Positions 15,785 to 25,515 of a stretch of DNA of 64,000 nt are shown here, one piece after another (within the stretch, counting starts at the first letter, position 1; every line of letters starts with the position of its first letter). Source of the stretch: Zhengitettix transpicula (Eukaryota > Arthropoda > Insecta > Orthoptera > Tetrigidae); contig JAYJMR010000018.1 of NCBI GenBank assembly GCA_037074705.1, forward strand, positions 285,696-349,695, read 5' to 3'. The notes beneath the pieces were generated by a model. That model was given only the letters and a program-made list of their open reading frames with translations. It was not told where the DNA came from and ran no database searches. The translations under genes were made by a program, and so were the position numbers.

Positions 15785-18700
15785 TGGAAGACAACAATAT
15801 AAAGGAAATCGCCAAAACCTTCTACCAAGGCACAGATGCAATCGCCCGAATAAACGACCTCCTACTAATTAGATTCCCGCCCCAAAACCACGCTGGGTGC
15901 ACGGAGAACGGTTGCCCACGTGCATTTCAGGCCGCCACCTGGGCCACTACGAAACAATCACTAAAAAGACACCTGAACAGAGACCACGACGTCACAATCA
16001 GAAAAGACATCAACATTTGCAAAACGTGCGGCAAACAGTTGGGACCACGACCCACAATGCACGAGTGTCTAGCCGCTGCACAGGGAGCAATCACCATCGA
16101 AGGGAGGGGAGACTTTCTATGCGACAAATGCCCCGAATCGTTCCTTACCAACCTAGGGCTGCGAAACCACTTGGCGGCACACCAACTCAAAAGGCGGCAG
16201 GAAGTCCGTGAGGTGGAAAATCCCCTTCCTACCCACGGACAACCACCTGCCCATCACAGGGCCTCCACCCAAGTGGAAGACCCGGACCCTGGGCCAACCC
16301 AGTCGGAAGACGAATATGAGGATGATGAGGATGGGGAACCGAGCCCGGTCCAGTCCCAGCGCAACATATTAAAAACTATCCTGAAGGAAGGAAAGAGCCA
16401 TGACAAATGGGCATTGTTCGAGGACGTCCTCATATCTATAACCAAAGCGGCGCAAGCCGCGGTAAATCTGCCACCGCCCACGGAGCAACATAGAAGGATA
16501 AGGCCAGAAAACATTGCGGACTGTGAATTTATTCAAAAGTTGTATAGACGAAACAGGCGGCGAGCTGTGAGGCTCATATTGGAGGGAGACGCCCCAAGGT
16601 GCCCTCTAGACAAACGCGATGTCGAAAGACACTTCACCAAGACATGGAGTAGAACTACGTGCACGGATGATTTATACTCGTCAGAACACCATCAGGCAAG
16701 AAATCCGGTCCTGATAGGCGGATTCACCGCAAAAGAGGTCGAAACTCGGCTTAAGCGTTGCGAAAACACCGCCCCGGGTAGCGACAGGCTATCATACGCC
16801 CACTGGCGGGCAGTCGACCCCGAGGGCAAGCTCCTCGCCCTGATTTACAATATTTGCCTAAAATACAGAACAATACCCAAAACCTGGAAATCGGCCCGTA
16901 CAATACTCATCCACAAGAACGGGGACCGAGAAAGCATAGAAAATTATAGGCCAATATCGCTGCAGAGAACTATATACAAACTATACACAGGCCTCCTGAC
17001 GACCAGGATGAACACGTGGATCGCCAAACACGCCGCCCTGTCCCATGGGCAAAAGGGTTTCCTTCCCTTCGACGGCGTGTTTGAGCACCACTATGCCCTA
17101 TCCAGTTACTTGGAACTAGCCAAAAGGAAAAAAACTGACATATGCATTGCCTGGCTAGATGTACAGAATGCTTTTGGAGCAATACCCCACGAAGCCATAT
17201 TTGCTGCCCTGCAATACGCCCAAGCAGGCGATGACTTCACGGAGATTGTAAAAGACATATACAGCGATAGCTCCACAACAATTACTGTAGAGGGGGGCGA
17301 AACGAAGCCAATTTCCATGCACTCAGGTGTGCGACAAGGTTGCCCACTAAGTGGAGTACTATTCAACCTAGCTGTAAACCCACTTCTAAACTCAATCGGC
17401 CAAGACCAACAGGAAGAACCGCATTCAGTGCTAGCATTTGCGGATGATATATGCGTAATAGCTGAAGACCCGACCACCCTACAGGCACGCATCAACACCC
17501 TCACAGAAACCGCGAAATCTATAAATTTGGTCTTTAACGCAAGGAAATGCAAAACCATGCACTTTAGTGGCGCAAGCCCCGTCGGGTGCCGTGCGACCCA
17601 ATTTTTACTTGAAGGAGAAATCATACAAGCCGCCCAAACACACGAGCAGGTCACGTTCCTTGGAAAGCCCTTCGGCCATAACATACTGTCCGATTGGTCC
17701 ACCCTAAGAAATTATATGGAATCGGCAGAAACGATTCTATCATCAAGTCTTGCCCCATGGCAACGATTAGATGCAATGAAAACCTTCTTCTACCCGACGA
17801 TCCAGTTTGCGCTCCGTACCGGATCGCTCACAAAAGGCGACTGGCAGAAGCTGGATCACCATATAAAACCCCTAATTAAGAAAACGCTTAACCTACCAAC
17901 CAGAGCCACGAACAGCTACTTATACGGATCGAGACAGTCCGGATGCCTGGGCATCCCAGAGGCATCGGTCGACAGCGACATCCTAGCGGTGGACGGGGCA
18001 TTTAAGCTCCTCACCTCCCCGGACCCCGCTATAAGAGCACTTGCCCATAAAGACCTGATAACCACAGTTTCAGATAGGACAGGGCAAACCCCCACAGAAC
18101 CCCTTATAAGCCAATACCTGAGCGGGTCCCAAGAAGGTGTCTTCCACACCACAACTAATAAGAGGAAGAACACCTGGACACGGGCAAGGACCGCTTCCAG
18201 ATGCACCAAGAGCGAATGGACAATAGGCCCAGATATCCGAATCGCATCGGAAGGTGTAGTTCTGTATGCACGACACAGGAACCTAGTGTGCAGAACACTA
18301 AGGAACTCATACCAAGCGGGGCACACGAAGGATCTGCATAACGCCCCACACCAGGGCAAAGTATGTGAAACGGTGGCCCTTAGCCGGACAAGTAGCCATT
18401 TCCTACTGTCCGGGAAATACACACGATTCGCAGATTGGCGTTTTATTCACCGGGCCAGATTGAGCCTAGTGCCCCTGAACGGTTACCGCTTCGACGGAGG
18501 GCCAAAGAGGTGCAGGCGCTGCAACGTGCACGACGAAACACTCCCACACGTGACGAACCACTGTCCTGCTCATAATCGAGCCATATTGCTACGGCATAAT
18601 GCCATCGTGGAGCGGATAAAAACCGCAGCAAGTGGTAATACCAGGCTGATAGCAGAAAACAGGCCTGTATTGGAAGGCAGCCTGGTGCGGCCCGACCTAC

Positions 18701-19026
18701 TGCTAGTCAAAAACCGTACAGCCTACATAATTGACGTAACCGTAGTATTTGAAAACCACCCATCAGCCTTTGACGAAGCAAGGGCCAGAAAGGAGACAAG
18801 GTACGCAGACCTAAAATGCAGCCTGGAAAGGACGTATGACAAAGTGGAAATCGTCCCTTTTATCGTTGGTGCGCTAGGGGCTTGGGACCCAAAAAATGAA
18901 AAATTCATGCGCGAAATTTGCACGAAACGGTATTTAAAATTAATGGCAATACTATGTGTATCTGACTGCATCAGATGGTCAAGAAATATTTACGCCGAAC
19001 ACCTATCCGGTGTCCGGCAATTTTAA
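15784..19026 (+). CDS. Retrotransposon ORF2: reverse transcriptase with restriction-like endonuclease, lineage 2 copy 1
   Basis: A 1,080-residue ORF2 with the same domain order as lineage 1. Zinc fingers are C39/C44/H63/H68, C79/C82/H93/C95 and C113/C116/H129/H133, followed by an acidic linker (~173-185). RT motif A has Asp459 (IAWLDVQNAF), motif B is GVRQGCPLSG, and motif C is FADD with Asp554/Asp555. The C-terminal CX2CX8HX4C is at C910/C913/H922/C927 and the endonuclease signature RPD-X12-D has Asp971 and Asp984. It is six residues shorter than lineage 1, the gap lying between the second and third zinc fingers. The fingers and C-terminal third are well conserved between lineages, as expected if both read the same U2 target. 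No frameshift or stop. Confidence 0.95.
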   Translation: MEDNNIKEIAKTFYQGTDAIARINDLLLIRFPPQNHAGCTENGCPRAFQAATWATTKQSLKRHLNRDHDVTIRKDINICKTCGKQLGPRPTMHECLAAAQGAITIEGRGDFLCDKCPESFLTNLGLRNHLAAHQLKRRQEVREVENPLPTHGQPPAHHRASTQVEDPDPGPTQSEDEYEDDEDGEPSPVQSQRNILKTILKEGKSHDKWALFEDVLISITKAAQAAVNLPPPTEQHRRIRPENIADCEFIQKLYRRNRRRAVRLILEGDAPRCPLDKRDVERHFTKTWSRTTCTDDLYSSEHHQARNPVLIGGFTAKEVETRLKRCENTAPGSDRLSYAHWRAVDPEGKLLALIYNICLKYRTIPKTWKSARTILIHKNGDRESIENYRPISLQRTIYKLYTGLLTTRMNTWIAKHAALSHGQKGFLPFDGVFEHHYALSSYLELAKRKKTDICIAWLDVQNAFGAIPHEAIFAALQYAQAGDDFTEIVKDIYSDSSTTITVEGGETKPISMHSGVRQGCPLSGVLFNLAVNPLLNSIGQDQQEEPHSVLAFADDICVIAEDPTTLQARINTLTETAKSINLVFNARKCKTMHFSGASPVGCRATQFLLEGEIIQAAQTHEQVTFLGKPFGHNILSDWSTLRNYMESAETILSSSLAPWQRLDAMKTFFYPTIQFALRTGSLTKGDWQKLDHHIKPLIKKTLNLPTRATNSYLYGSRQSGCLGIPEASVDSDILAVDGAFKLLTSPDPAIRALAHKDLITTVSDRTGQTPTEPLISQYLSGSQEGVFHTTTNKRKNTWTRARTASRCTKSEWTIGPDIRIASEGVVLYARHRNLVCRTLRNSYQAGHTKDLHNAPHQGKVCETVALSRTSSHFLLSGKYTRFADWRFIHRARLSLVPLNGYRFDGGPKRCRRCNVHDETLPHVTNHCPAHNRAILLRHNAIVERIKTAASGNTRLIAENRPVLEGSLVRPDLLLVKNRTAYIIDVTVVFENHPSAFDEARARKETRYADLKCSLERTYDKVEIVPFIVGALGAWDPKNEKFMREICTKRYLKLMAILCVSDCIRWSRNIYAEHLSGVRQF

Positions 19027-19142
19027 TCGTGGACTAAGTTTTTAAATATCGGATTTTAACCATGGAGTTTTTTGATAAGTTTTTAAGAAATACTGTTTGA
19101 TAGTTTTAATTGTTAAGATAACCACTAGCTATAATCCGTTGA
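19027..19142 (+). other. Retrotransposon 3' UTR, lineage 2 copy 1 (116 nt, no poly(A))
   Basis: Ends CCGTTGA directly against U2 nt 39. It shares GATTTTAAC and GATAGTTTTAA with lineage 1 in the same order but is otherwise mostly different and 14 nt shorter. The shared pieces are candidates for the ORF2 recognition element. Confidence 0.75.
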
Positions 19143-19293
19143 ATCTGTTCTTATCAGCTTAATATCTGATACGTGGTGCATCGCACCACCAGAATATTAA
19201 ACTCATTTTTGGAAAATGACGGAGTGTTAGGAGCTTGCTCCACATCTGTCACGGGTTGGCCCGGCTTTGCAGTATCGCCGGGATCGGCCCACC
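19143..19293 (+). pseudogene. U2: U2 snRNA 3' fragment (nt 39-189), unit C
   Basis: 151 nt of U2 from ATCTGTTC to CCCACC, matching the intact gene. With the 38-nt 5' piece it accounts for all 189 nt. The 3' box AAAGAAAGA follows at about 19310-19318. Confidence 0.95.
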
Positions 19294-19895
19294 TTATTGA
19301 AATTCAAACAAAGAAAGAAGTTTAACATTCTGACGTATCAAATATTGAGTTGGAAGGCAGGTAAATTTTGAAATAACTGCGATTTCGCATCCAGTACAGG
19401 ATTCACCTCTCTCGGCAATCATCTTCTCGCAGGCAGGACCGGGCACCAGCGAGTACAAGTAATTTTCCGGGAGAAGCCGTTGTCCGTGGCCACCAGCTGG
19501 ACCACGCTCCCTATATATCTTTTGTATTTCGCGAACGTCGTCGTCGCCGCCGCACGCACGCACGCAAGTACGAAAGGATAACGCGCCTTTTACGAATATG
19601 TATCTGATACATATGTATTCAAAACATCGTACTTTTTCCGCTCATTTCTTTCGGCTCAAAGGAAGTGTAATTAATATTCGTTGTTGACGGAAACTGCGTA
19701 GCTATATTGAAAACAGGGGTTCGTTGCCGTTAAAGCCTCTTTTAATTCTGTCACTTTCCCATAAATCTATCTCGGTTTTATTATAATTTAGACGTAAAAT
19801 ACCGACGTCTGGATTTCGATATACATTTATAAACAATGTATGCAATATACGTTTATTCCACCTAGCAGAGCGCCTCTTGGGCGGCCATCGCAAAA
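19294..19895 (+). other. U2 downstream spacer, unit C (602 bp, no gene)
   Basis: Same length as in unit A, with the full CGCCGCCGCACGCACGCACGC run. One substitution (AGTACGAAAGG instead of AGTACGATAGG, near 19574) separates it from the other units. No gene seen. Confidence 0.8.
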
Positions 19896-20079
19896 CACGA
19901 CTGCCCGTTGTAATCTACGAACGTCTTCCTCGCCGCCGCACGCACGCAGCATAGCTGTTGCAAGCGAACATTAGTAAAAACTTACAAATTAATATTCCGC
20001 GGATCGAATTATTTTATAATTTTAATTTCTTCTCTACTAAAGTTTCTTTACATGTATATATATATACACTCTTCTGTGA

Positions 20080-20125
<46 letters not shown>

Positions 20126-20308
20126 ACGACTGCCCGTTGTAATCTACGAACGTCTTCCTCGCCGCCGCACGCACGCAGCATAGCTGTTGCAAGCGAACAT
20201 TAGTAAAAACTTACAAATTAATATTCCGCGGATCGAATTATTTTATAATTTTAATTTCTTCTCTACTAAAGTTTCTTTACATGTATATATATATACACTC
20301 TTCTGTGA

Positions 20309-20356
<48 letters not shown>

Positions 20357-20539
20357 ACGACTGCCCGTTGTAATCTACGAACGTCTTCCTCGCCGCCGCA
20401 CGCACGCAGCATAGCTGTTGCAAGCGAACATTAGTAAAAACTTACAAATTAATATTCCGCGGATCGAATTATTTTATAATTTTAATTTCTTCTCTACTAA
20501 AGTTTCTTTACATGTATATATATATACACTCTTCTGTGA

Positions 20540-20585
<46 letters not shown>

Positions 20586-20768
20586 ACGACTGCCCGTTGT
20601 AATCTACGAACGTCTTCCTCGCCGCCGCACGCACGCAGCATAGCTGTTGCAAGCGAACATTAGTAAAAACTTACAAATTAATATTCCGCGAATCGAATTA
20701 TTTTATAATTTTAATTTCTTCTCTACTAAAGTTTCTTTACATGTATATATATATACACTCTTCTGTGA

Positions 20769-20807
<39 letters not shown>

Positions 20808-20990
20808 ACGACTGCCCGTTGTAATCTACGAACGTCTTCCTCGCCGCCGCACGCACGCAGCATAGCTGTTGCAAGCGAACATTAGTAAAAACTTACAAAT
20901 TAATATTCCGCGGATCGAATTATTTTATAATTTTAATTTCTTCTCTACTAAAGTTTCTTTACATGTATATATATATACACTCTTCTGTGA

Positions 20991-21033
<43 letters not shown>

Positions 21034-21427
21034 ACGACTGCCCGTTGTAATCTACGAACGTCTTCCTCGCCGCCGCACGCACGCAGCATAGCTGTTGCAA
21101 GCGAACATTAGTAAAAACTTACAAATTAATATTCCGCGGATCGAATTATTTTATAATTTAAATTTCTTCTCTACTAAAGTTTCTTTACATGTATATATAT
21201 ATACACTCTTCTGTGAGTTAAAAAAAAAAAAAAAAAAAAAAAACACGACTGCCCGTTGTAATCTACGAACGTCTTCCTCGCCGCCGCACGCACGCAGCAT
21301 AGCTGTTGCAAGCGAACATTAGTAAAAACTTACAAATTAATATTCCGCGGATCGAATTATTTTATAATTTTAATTTCTTCTCTACTAAAGTTTCTTTACA
21401 TGTATATATATATACACTCTTCTGTGA

Positions 21428-21477
<50 letters not shown>

Positions 21478-21660
21478 ACGACTGCCCGTTGTAATCTACG
21501 AACGTCTTCCTCGCCGCCGCACGCACGCAGCATAGCTGTTGCAAGCGAACATTAGTAAAAACTTACAAATTAATATTCCGCGGATCGAATTATTTTATAA
21601 TTTTAATTTCTTCTCTACTAAAGTTTCTTTACATGTATATATATATACACTCTTCTGTGA

Positions 21661-21703
<43 letters not shown>

Positions 21704-22097
21704 ACGACTGCCCGTTGTAATCTACGAACGTCTTCCTCGCCGCCGCACGCACGCAGCATAGCTGTTGCAAGCGAACATTAGTAAAAACTTACAAATTAAT
21801 ATTCCGCGGATCGAATTATTTTATAATTTTAATTTCTTCTCTACTAAAGTTTCTTTACATGTATATATATATACCCTCTTCTGTGAGTTAAAAAAAAAAA
21901 AAAAAAAAAAAAACACGACTGCCCGTTGTAATCTACGAACGTCTTCCTCGCCGCCGCACGCACGCAGCATAGCTGTTGCAAGCGAACATTAGTAAAAACT
22001 TACAAATTAATATTCCGCGGATCGAATTATTTTATAATTTTAATTTCTTCTCTACTAAAGTTTCTTTACATGTATATATATATACACTCTTCTGTGA

Positions 22098-22142
<45 letters not shown>

Positions 22143-22325
22143 ACGACTGCCCGTTGTAATCTACGAACGTCTTCCTCGCCGCCGCACGCACGCAGCATAG
22201 CTGTTGCAAGCGAACATTAGTAAAAACTTACAAATTAATATTCCGCGGATCGAATTATTTTATAATTTTAATTTCTTCTCTACTAAAGTTTCTTTACATG
22301 TATATATATATACACTCTTCTGTGA

Positions 22326-22371
<46 letters not shown>

Positions 22372-22554
22372 ACGACTGCCCGTTGTAATCTACGAACGTC
22401 TTCCTCGCCGCCGCACGCACGCAGCATAGCTGTTGCAAGCGAACATTAGTAAAAACTTACAAATTAATATTCCGCGGATCGAATTATTTTATAATTTTAA
22501 TTTCTTCTCTACTAAAGTTTCTTTACATGTATATATATATACACTCTTCTGTGA

Positions 22555-22595
<41 letters not shown>
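19896..22595 (+). repeat. Tandem array 4 of the A-tract satellite (12 monomers)
   Basis: Twelve monomers between units C and D. One has CCGCGAATCG instead of CCGCGGATCG (near 20691). One has the ATTTAAATTT variant with an A tract of about 24 nt (near 21155-21243). Another has TATACCCTC for TATACACTC with a short A tract (near 21873-21913). The array is three monomers longer than array 3 although the flanking units C and D are near identical, so array length changes faster than the unit sequence. Confidence 0.97.
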
Positions 22596-22598
<3 letters not shown>

Positions 22599-23183
22599 AC
22601 CATTTTTTTTTACTTCTATATATATTTAAATAAATAAATATATATTTAAAAAATGGGGAAAATTTTTAAATGTCGCGTACATGTGAGCGCGTACTGTTTA
22701 AAGACAAATATTAACTTTGTTTACAAAGACCGCGTAACAATGGAAACGTCAACGTGAAAAATTGTAACCGTTATCAATTCCACTTAATTCGCACCGAACT
22801 CTGACTGTCTATTCGTTTCTTAGACGACGTCATTTCTTTTTTGCTCAATTTGACGGAACTCGTGTGTTTACGTGAGGAATTTAATTTTTTTCTCTTACAT
22901 TTACGTATCACCCTGCAGCGAGTGCAGGTAAGTGCCGCTAGGTGGGGACGTACTGTAACAATAAAACTGTTGATACATTTCAAATATTTTTATCTTTGAA
23001 GCCAATTGTTTCCTTTCCCGCGATATTTAAGCATTCGACGGTTGACCTCACTTTCCGATCAGGATTTCAGGCGTTTCGCGGGGACCGCGTGTTTCGACGT
23101 ATTGCCGCAGAAACATTTAACAATGCTCCCCGTTGATTACAATGGTGTCCGGAATAAAAGACCGTCCCGATCGAGGAATCTTT
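22596..23183 (+). other. U2 upstream spacer, unit D (588 bp)
   Basis: Second-haplotype spacer as in unit C, differing from it at the small patch near 22781. The candidate promoter region lies at about 23117-23161. No gene seen. Confidence 0.85.
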
Positions 23184-23221
23184 ATCGCTTCTCGGCCTTT
23201 TGGCTAAGATCAAAGTGTAGT
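23184..23221 (+). pseudogene. U2: U2 snRNA 5' fragment (nt 1-38), unit D
   Basis: First 38 nt of U2 ending GTGTAGT, then element sequence ACTTGG; junction identical to unit C. Confidence 0.95.
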
Positions 23222-24321
23222 ACTTGGTCTTTCCAACTGTTCTGAACATTCGCTATACCCATATCTATCCTTTTTCATTATCCGTGGCACAAGAGAACAC
23301 ATCTGTCTTATAGACAGTGGCGTACGTGTACGAGCTTGAGTGTCGCACTTCCGCAGCAGGAGAGAACACTTTAACCGTTCTTTCGGTTAACGGCGCTCCT
23401 AGAGCGAGCTTAACTGCTGCACTTCCTCCACCTTATTAATCCTCGCCAAACCTACCAAATTTCATACTCCTACCACCCACCGTTCTTGAATTATCCCGCC
23501 CTAAAATCTTACCTCTCACATTCCCCTTATCCAGGCCGGGCCATATAAGCCCTACCCCACTCCTCCAGTGTAAGTTGCACTAGAAGTCTAGTGTACTTAC
23601 TACCCAACAACCTTATTGTTTCTCTTCACTTGTTGTGGCATTTTGCCTCGTTCTGTTGTGACTTTGTACTTTGGCGAATCAGCCAAAAACCACAAAGCTC
23701 ACGTTTTTCGTTTTTCTTTAAACTTTGTTCCTTGTTTTTTCATTTCGTCTTGTTCCTTGGCGAATTAGCCAAGGCCGACAAGTCTTTGTCACGTAAGCAA
23801 CTTGACTCCAGTGTAAGTCACACTGAAAGTCTAGTGTGCCTATTATCCAACAGCCCTATCGTTGCTGTTGACTTGTTGCATTCTGCTTTGCTTTGTTTTA
23901 TCTTGTCTTTGTACTTTGGCGAATCAGCCAAAGATCACAAAGCTCACGACTTTCGTTTTTTACATCAATTTTGTCTATTGATTCTTGTTTCGTCTTGTTC
24001 CTTGGCTAATCAGCCAAGGCCGACAAGTCATTGTCGCGTAAGCAACTTGCTTTACGCTTTACCCTTTTCCGGCGAGACCAAAGGCTAATAAAGGCCCTGA
24101 TTGACAATCAGGAAACGCCGTCTGTCTGTGACAGCTCTATTAGCAAGTCCGACCTCTCACGTCCCATCGTGGTCTCTGGGCAATTTCGCTAGTTCCACTA
24201 GCGATAGACAAGAGAGGAGGGCGAAAACCACAAGTGTCGCGTGGGTGAAACCAGCCCTTCGGGGTCGTACTTGTGGTTGGGGATTTGTCAACCCCAAATC
24301 CTTTGAATCCACGTGTCGAAC
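23222..24321 (+). other. Retrotransposon leader (5' UTR), lineage 2 copy 2
   Basis: Same as the copy 1 leader: 1,100 nt, no ATG, tandem duplication at about 23563-24049, with hairpins at 23670-23687, 23755-23774, 23914-23933 and 24000-24019, and the 10-bp stem just ahead of ORF1. Confidence 0.8.
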
Positions 24322-25515
24322 ATGGAAGGGACCGGCCGGTCGGCCAGCCCCAACACGAGCTCGGACGCCAGGGAAGACCCTGGAATGATCCCTCAACCAA
24401 AGGCTTCATTCGCGGCAATTGCTGCACGGAACGCTCCTAAACTATCGCCAACAAGCAGTGTTGGATACGACAGACGGCGCGCGATAAAGTGCACCCCAGC
24501 AAACGAAAACCAGGCAATAACTGACGGAATAAAGAGGAGCTTTGCCACGTGTCTCTGCCGTAGTGCTGATGCAACTACGGCTGACATTACGGCAATCAGA
24601 CAGGTGAACAATGAAATTCACGCCGTTCTAGCGACACCTTTATTAGTTGACAAACTAATAAAGAAATCGCCAATCAAAATAAATGACACTGACTTTACCA
24701 TCACTCCGTTCGTGCCGAGGAACAAGAAAATATGGATATATAACCCATCAATCATGATAGACGCGGCAGCAATTAAATCCAAATTAACGGAACATTGCAC
24801 CGTAGCTCACATAGGCGACATCCTAGACGATTTTGGGTTTCAAACGGGCAAAATGTTCGGATATGTACAAGGGGACAAGATCCCTAGCGCAATATTCATA
24901 GGGAACATAAAAATAAACATAACGTACCAAGGCATGGAACGGAGATGCCGACTGTGCCAATCTCTAGACCACGCTGCTGGAGCCTGCCCTGAGAGGCAGT
25001 GCTTCAACTGCAAAGAAAAGGGTCACGTAAGTGAAGATTGCAAAATGGGGTGCAAGCGATGTGGGGCGAAAGACCACCGGGGAAAAGAGTGCCCGCAGGG
25101 CAAAATCGAAATTGATTCCAGGACAGAATTCCCGGAAATCACCCGCGCCAACAGTAAACCCAAGGGCGAACGGGAAACCCCTGCCCCAAATAGGGAGGAT
25201 CCCGTATCCACGGAAGTAGCCCAGCCCGCACCTATAAACGAGATTGACGAGAAAGACATTGATGAATTATTATCCCAACTCAATAACCCAGCAGTGCCCC
25301 CGGTAGACCAGGAGCAGGAAGCCATGGCTACCGAGGAAACCGAAACATGCACCCAATCCAGCGAAAGCTCGTCAGACGATGGAGGAAGCAATATTCCTCC
25401 AAAAAGGAAAAGGAGGGCGAAGAAAGACAAAGCCCCACCAGCACCAAAGCCAACCGAGGCTCATAAAAAACTAAAGAGCATTGACCCATCCATGCCAACT
25501 ATAAATAACTCATAA
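24322..25515 (+). CDS. Retrotransposon ORF1 protein (gag-like, zinc-knuckle), lineage 2 copy 2
   Basis: 397 residues, identical in translation to the unit C ORF1: central domain with KIWIYNPSIMIDAA, three CX2CX4HX4C knuckles at ~209-257, acidic tail and basic PPKRKRR segment. The start is the first ATG downstream of U2. The stop shares a base with the ORF2 start (TAATG, 25513-25517). Identity to copy 1 reflects recent duplication or conversion rather than selection alone. Confidence 0.92.
   Translation: MEGTGRSASPNTSSDAREDPGMIPQPKASFAAIAARNAPKLSPTSSVGYDRRRAIKCTPANENQAITDGIKRSFATCLCRSADATTADITAIRQVNNEIHAVLATPLLVDKLIKKSPIKINDTDFTITPFVPRNKKIWIYNPSIMIDAAAIKSKLTEHCTVAHIGDILDDFGFQTGKMFGYVQGDKIPSAIFIGNIKINITYQGMERRCRLCQSLDHAAGACPERQCFNCKEKGHVSEDCKMGCKRCGAKDHRGKECPQGKIEIDSRTEFPEITRANSKPKGERETPAPNREDPVSTEVAQPAPINEIDEKDIDELLSQLNNPAVPPVDQEQEAMATEETETCTQSSESSSDDGGSNIPPKRKRRAKKDKAPPAPKPTEAHKKLKSIDPSMPTINNS

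Larger units (their letters stand above)
13491..19142 (+). mobile_element. Utopia-like U2-targeted non-LTR retrotransposon, lineage 2, copy 1 (full length)
   Basis: A 5,652-bp element at the same U2 position and orientation as the unit B element, with the same plan: 1,100-nt leader, ORF1, overlapping ORF2, 116-nt 3' UTR, no poly(A), no target-site duplication. The proteins are clearly diverged from lineage 1 (78-79% identical in two ORF2 stretches compared by eye) and the 3' UTR is largely different, so this is a separate lineage using the same site. Both frames are open. The whole unit recurs 9,731 bp downstream. Confidence 0.93.
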
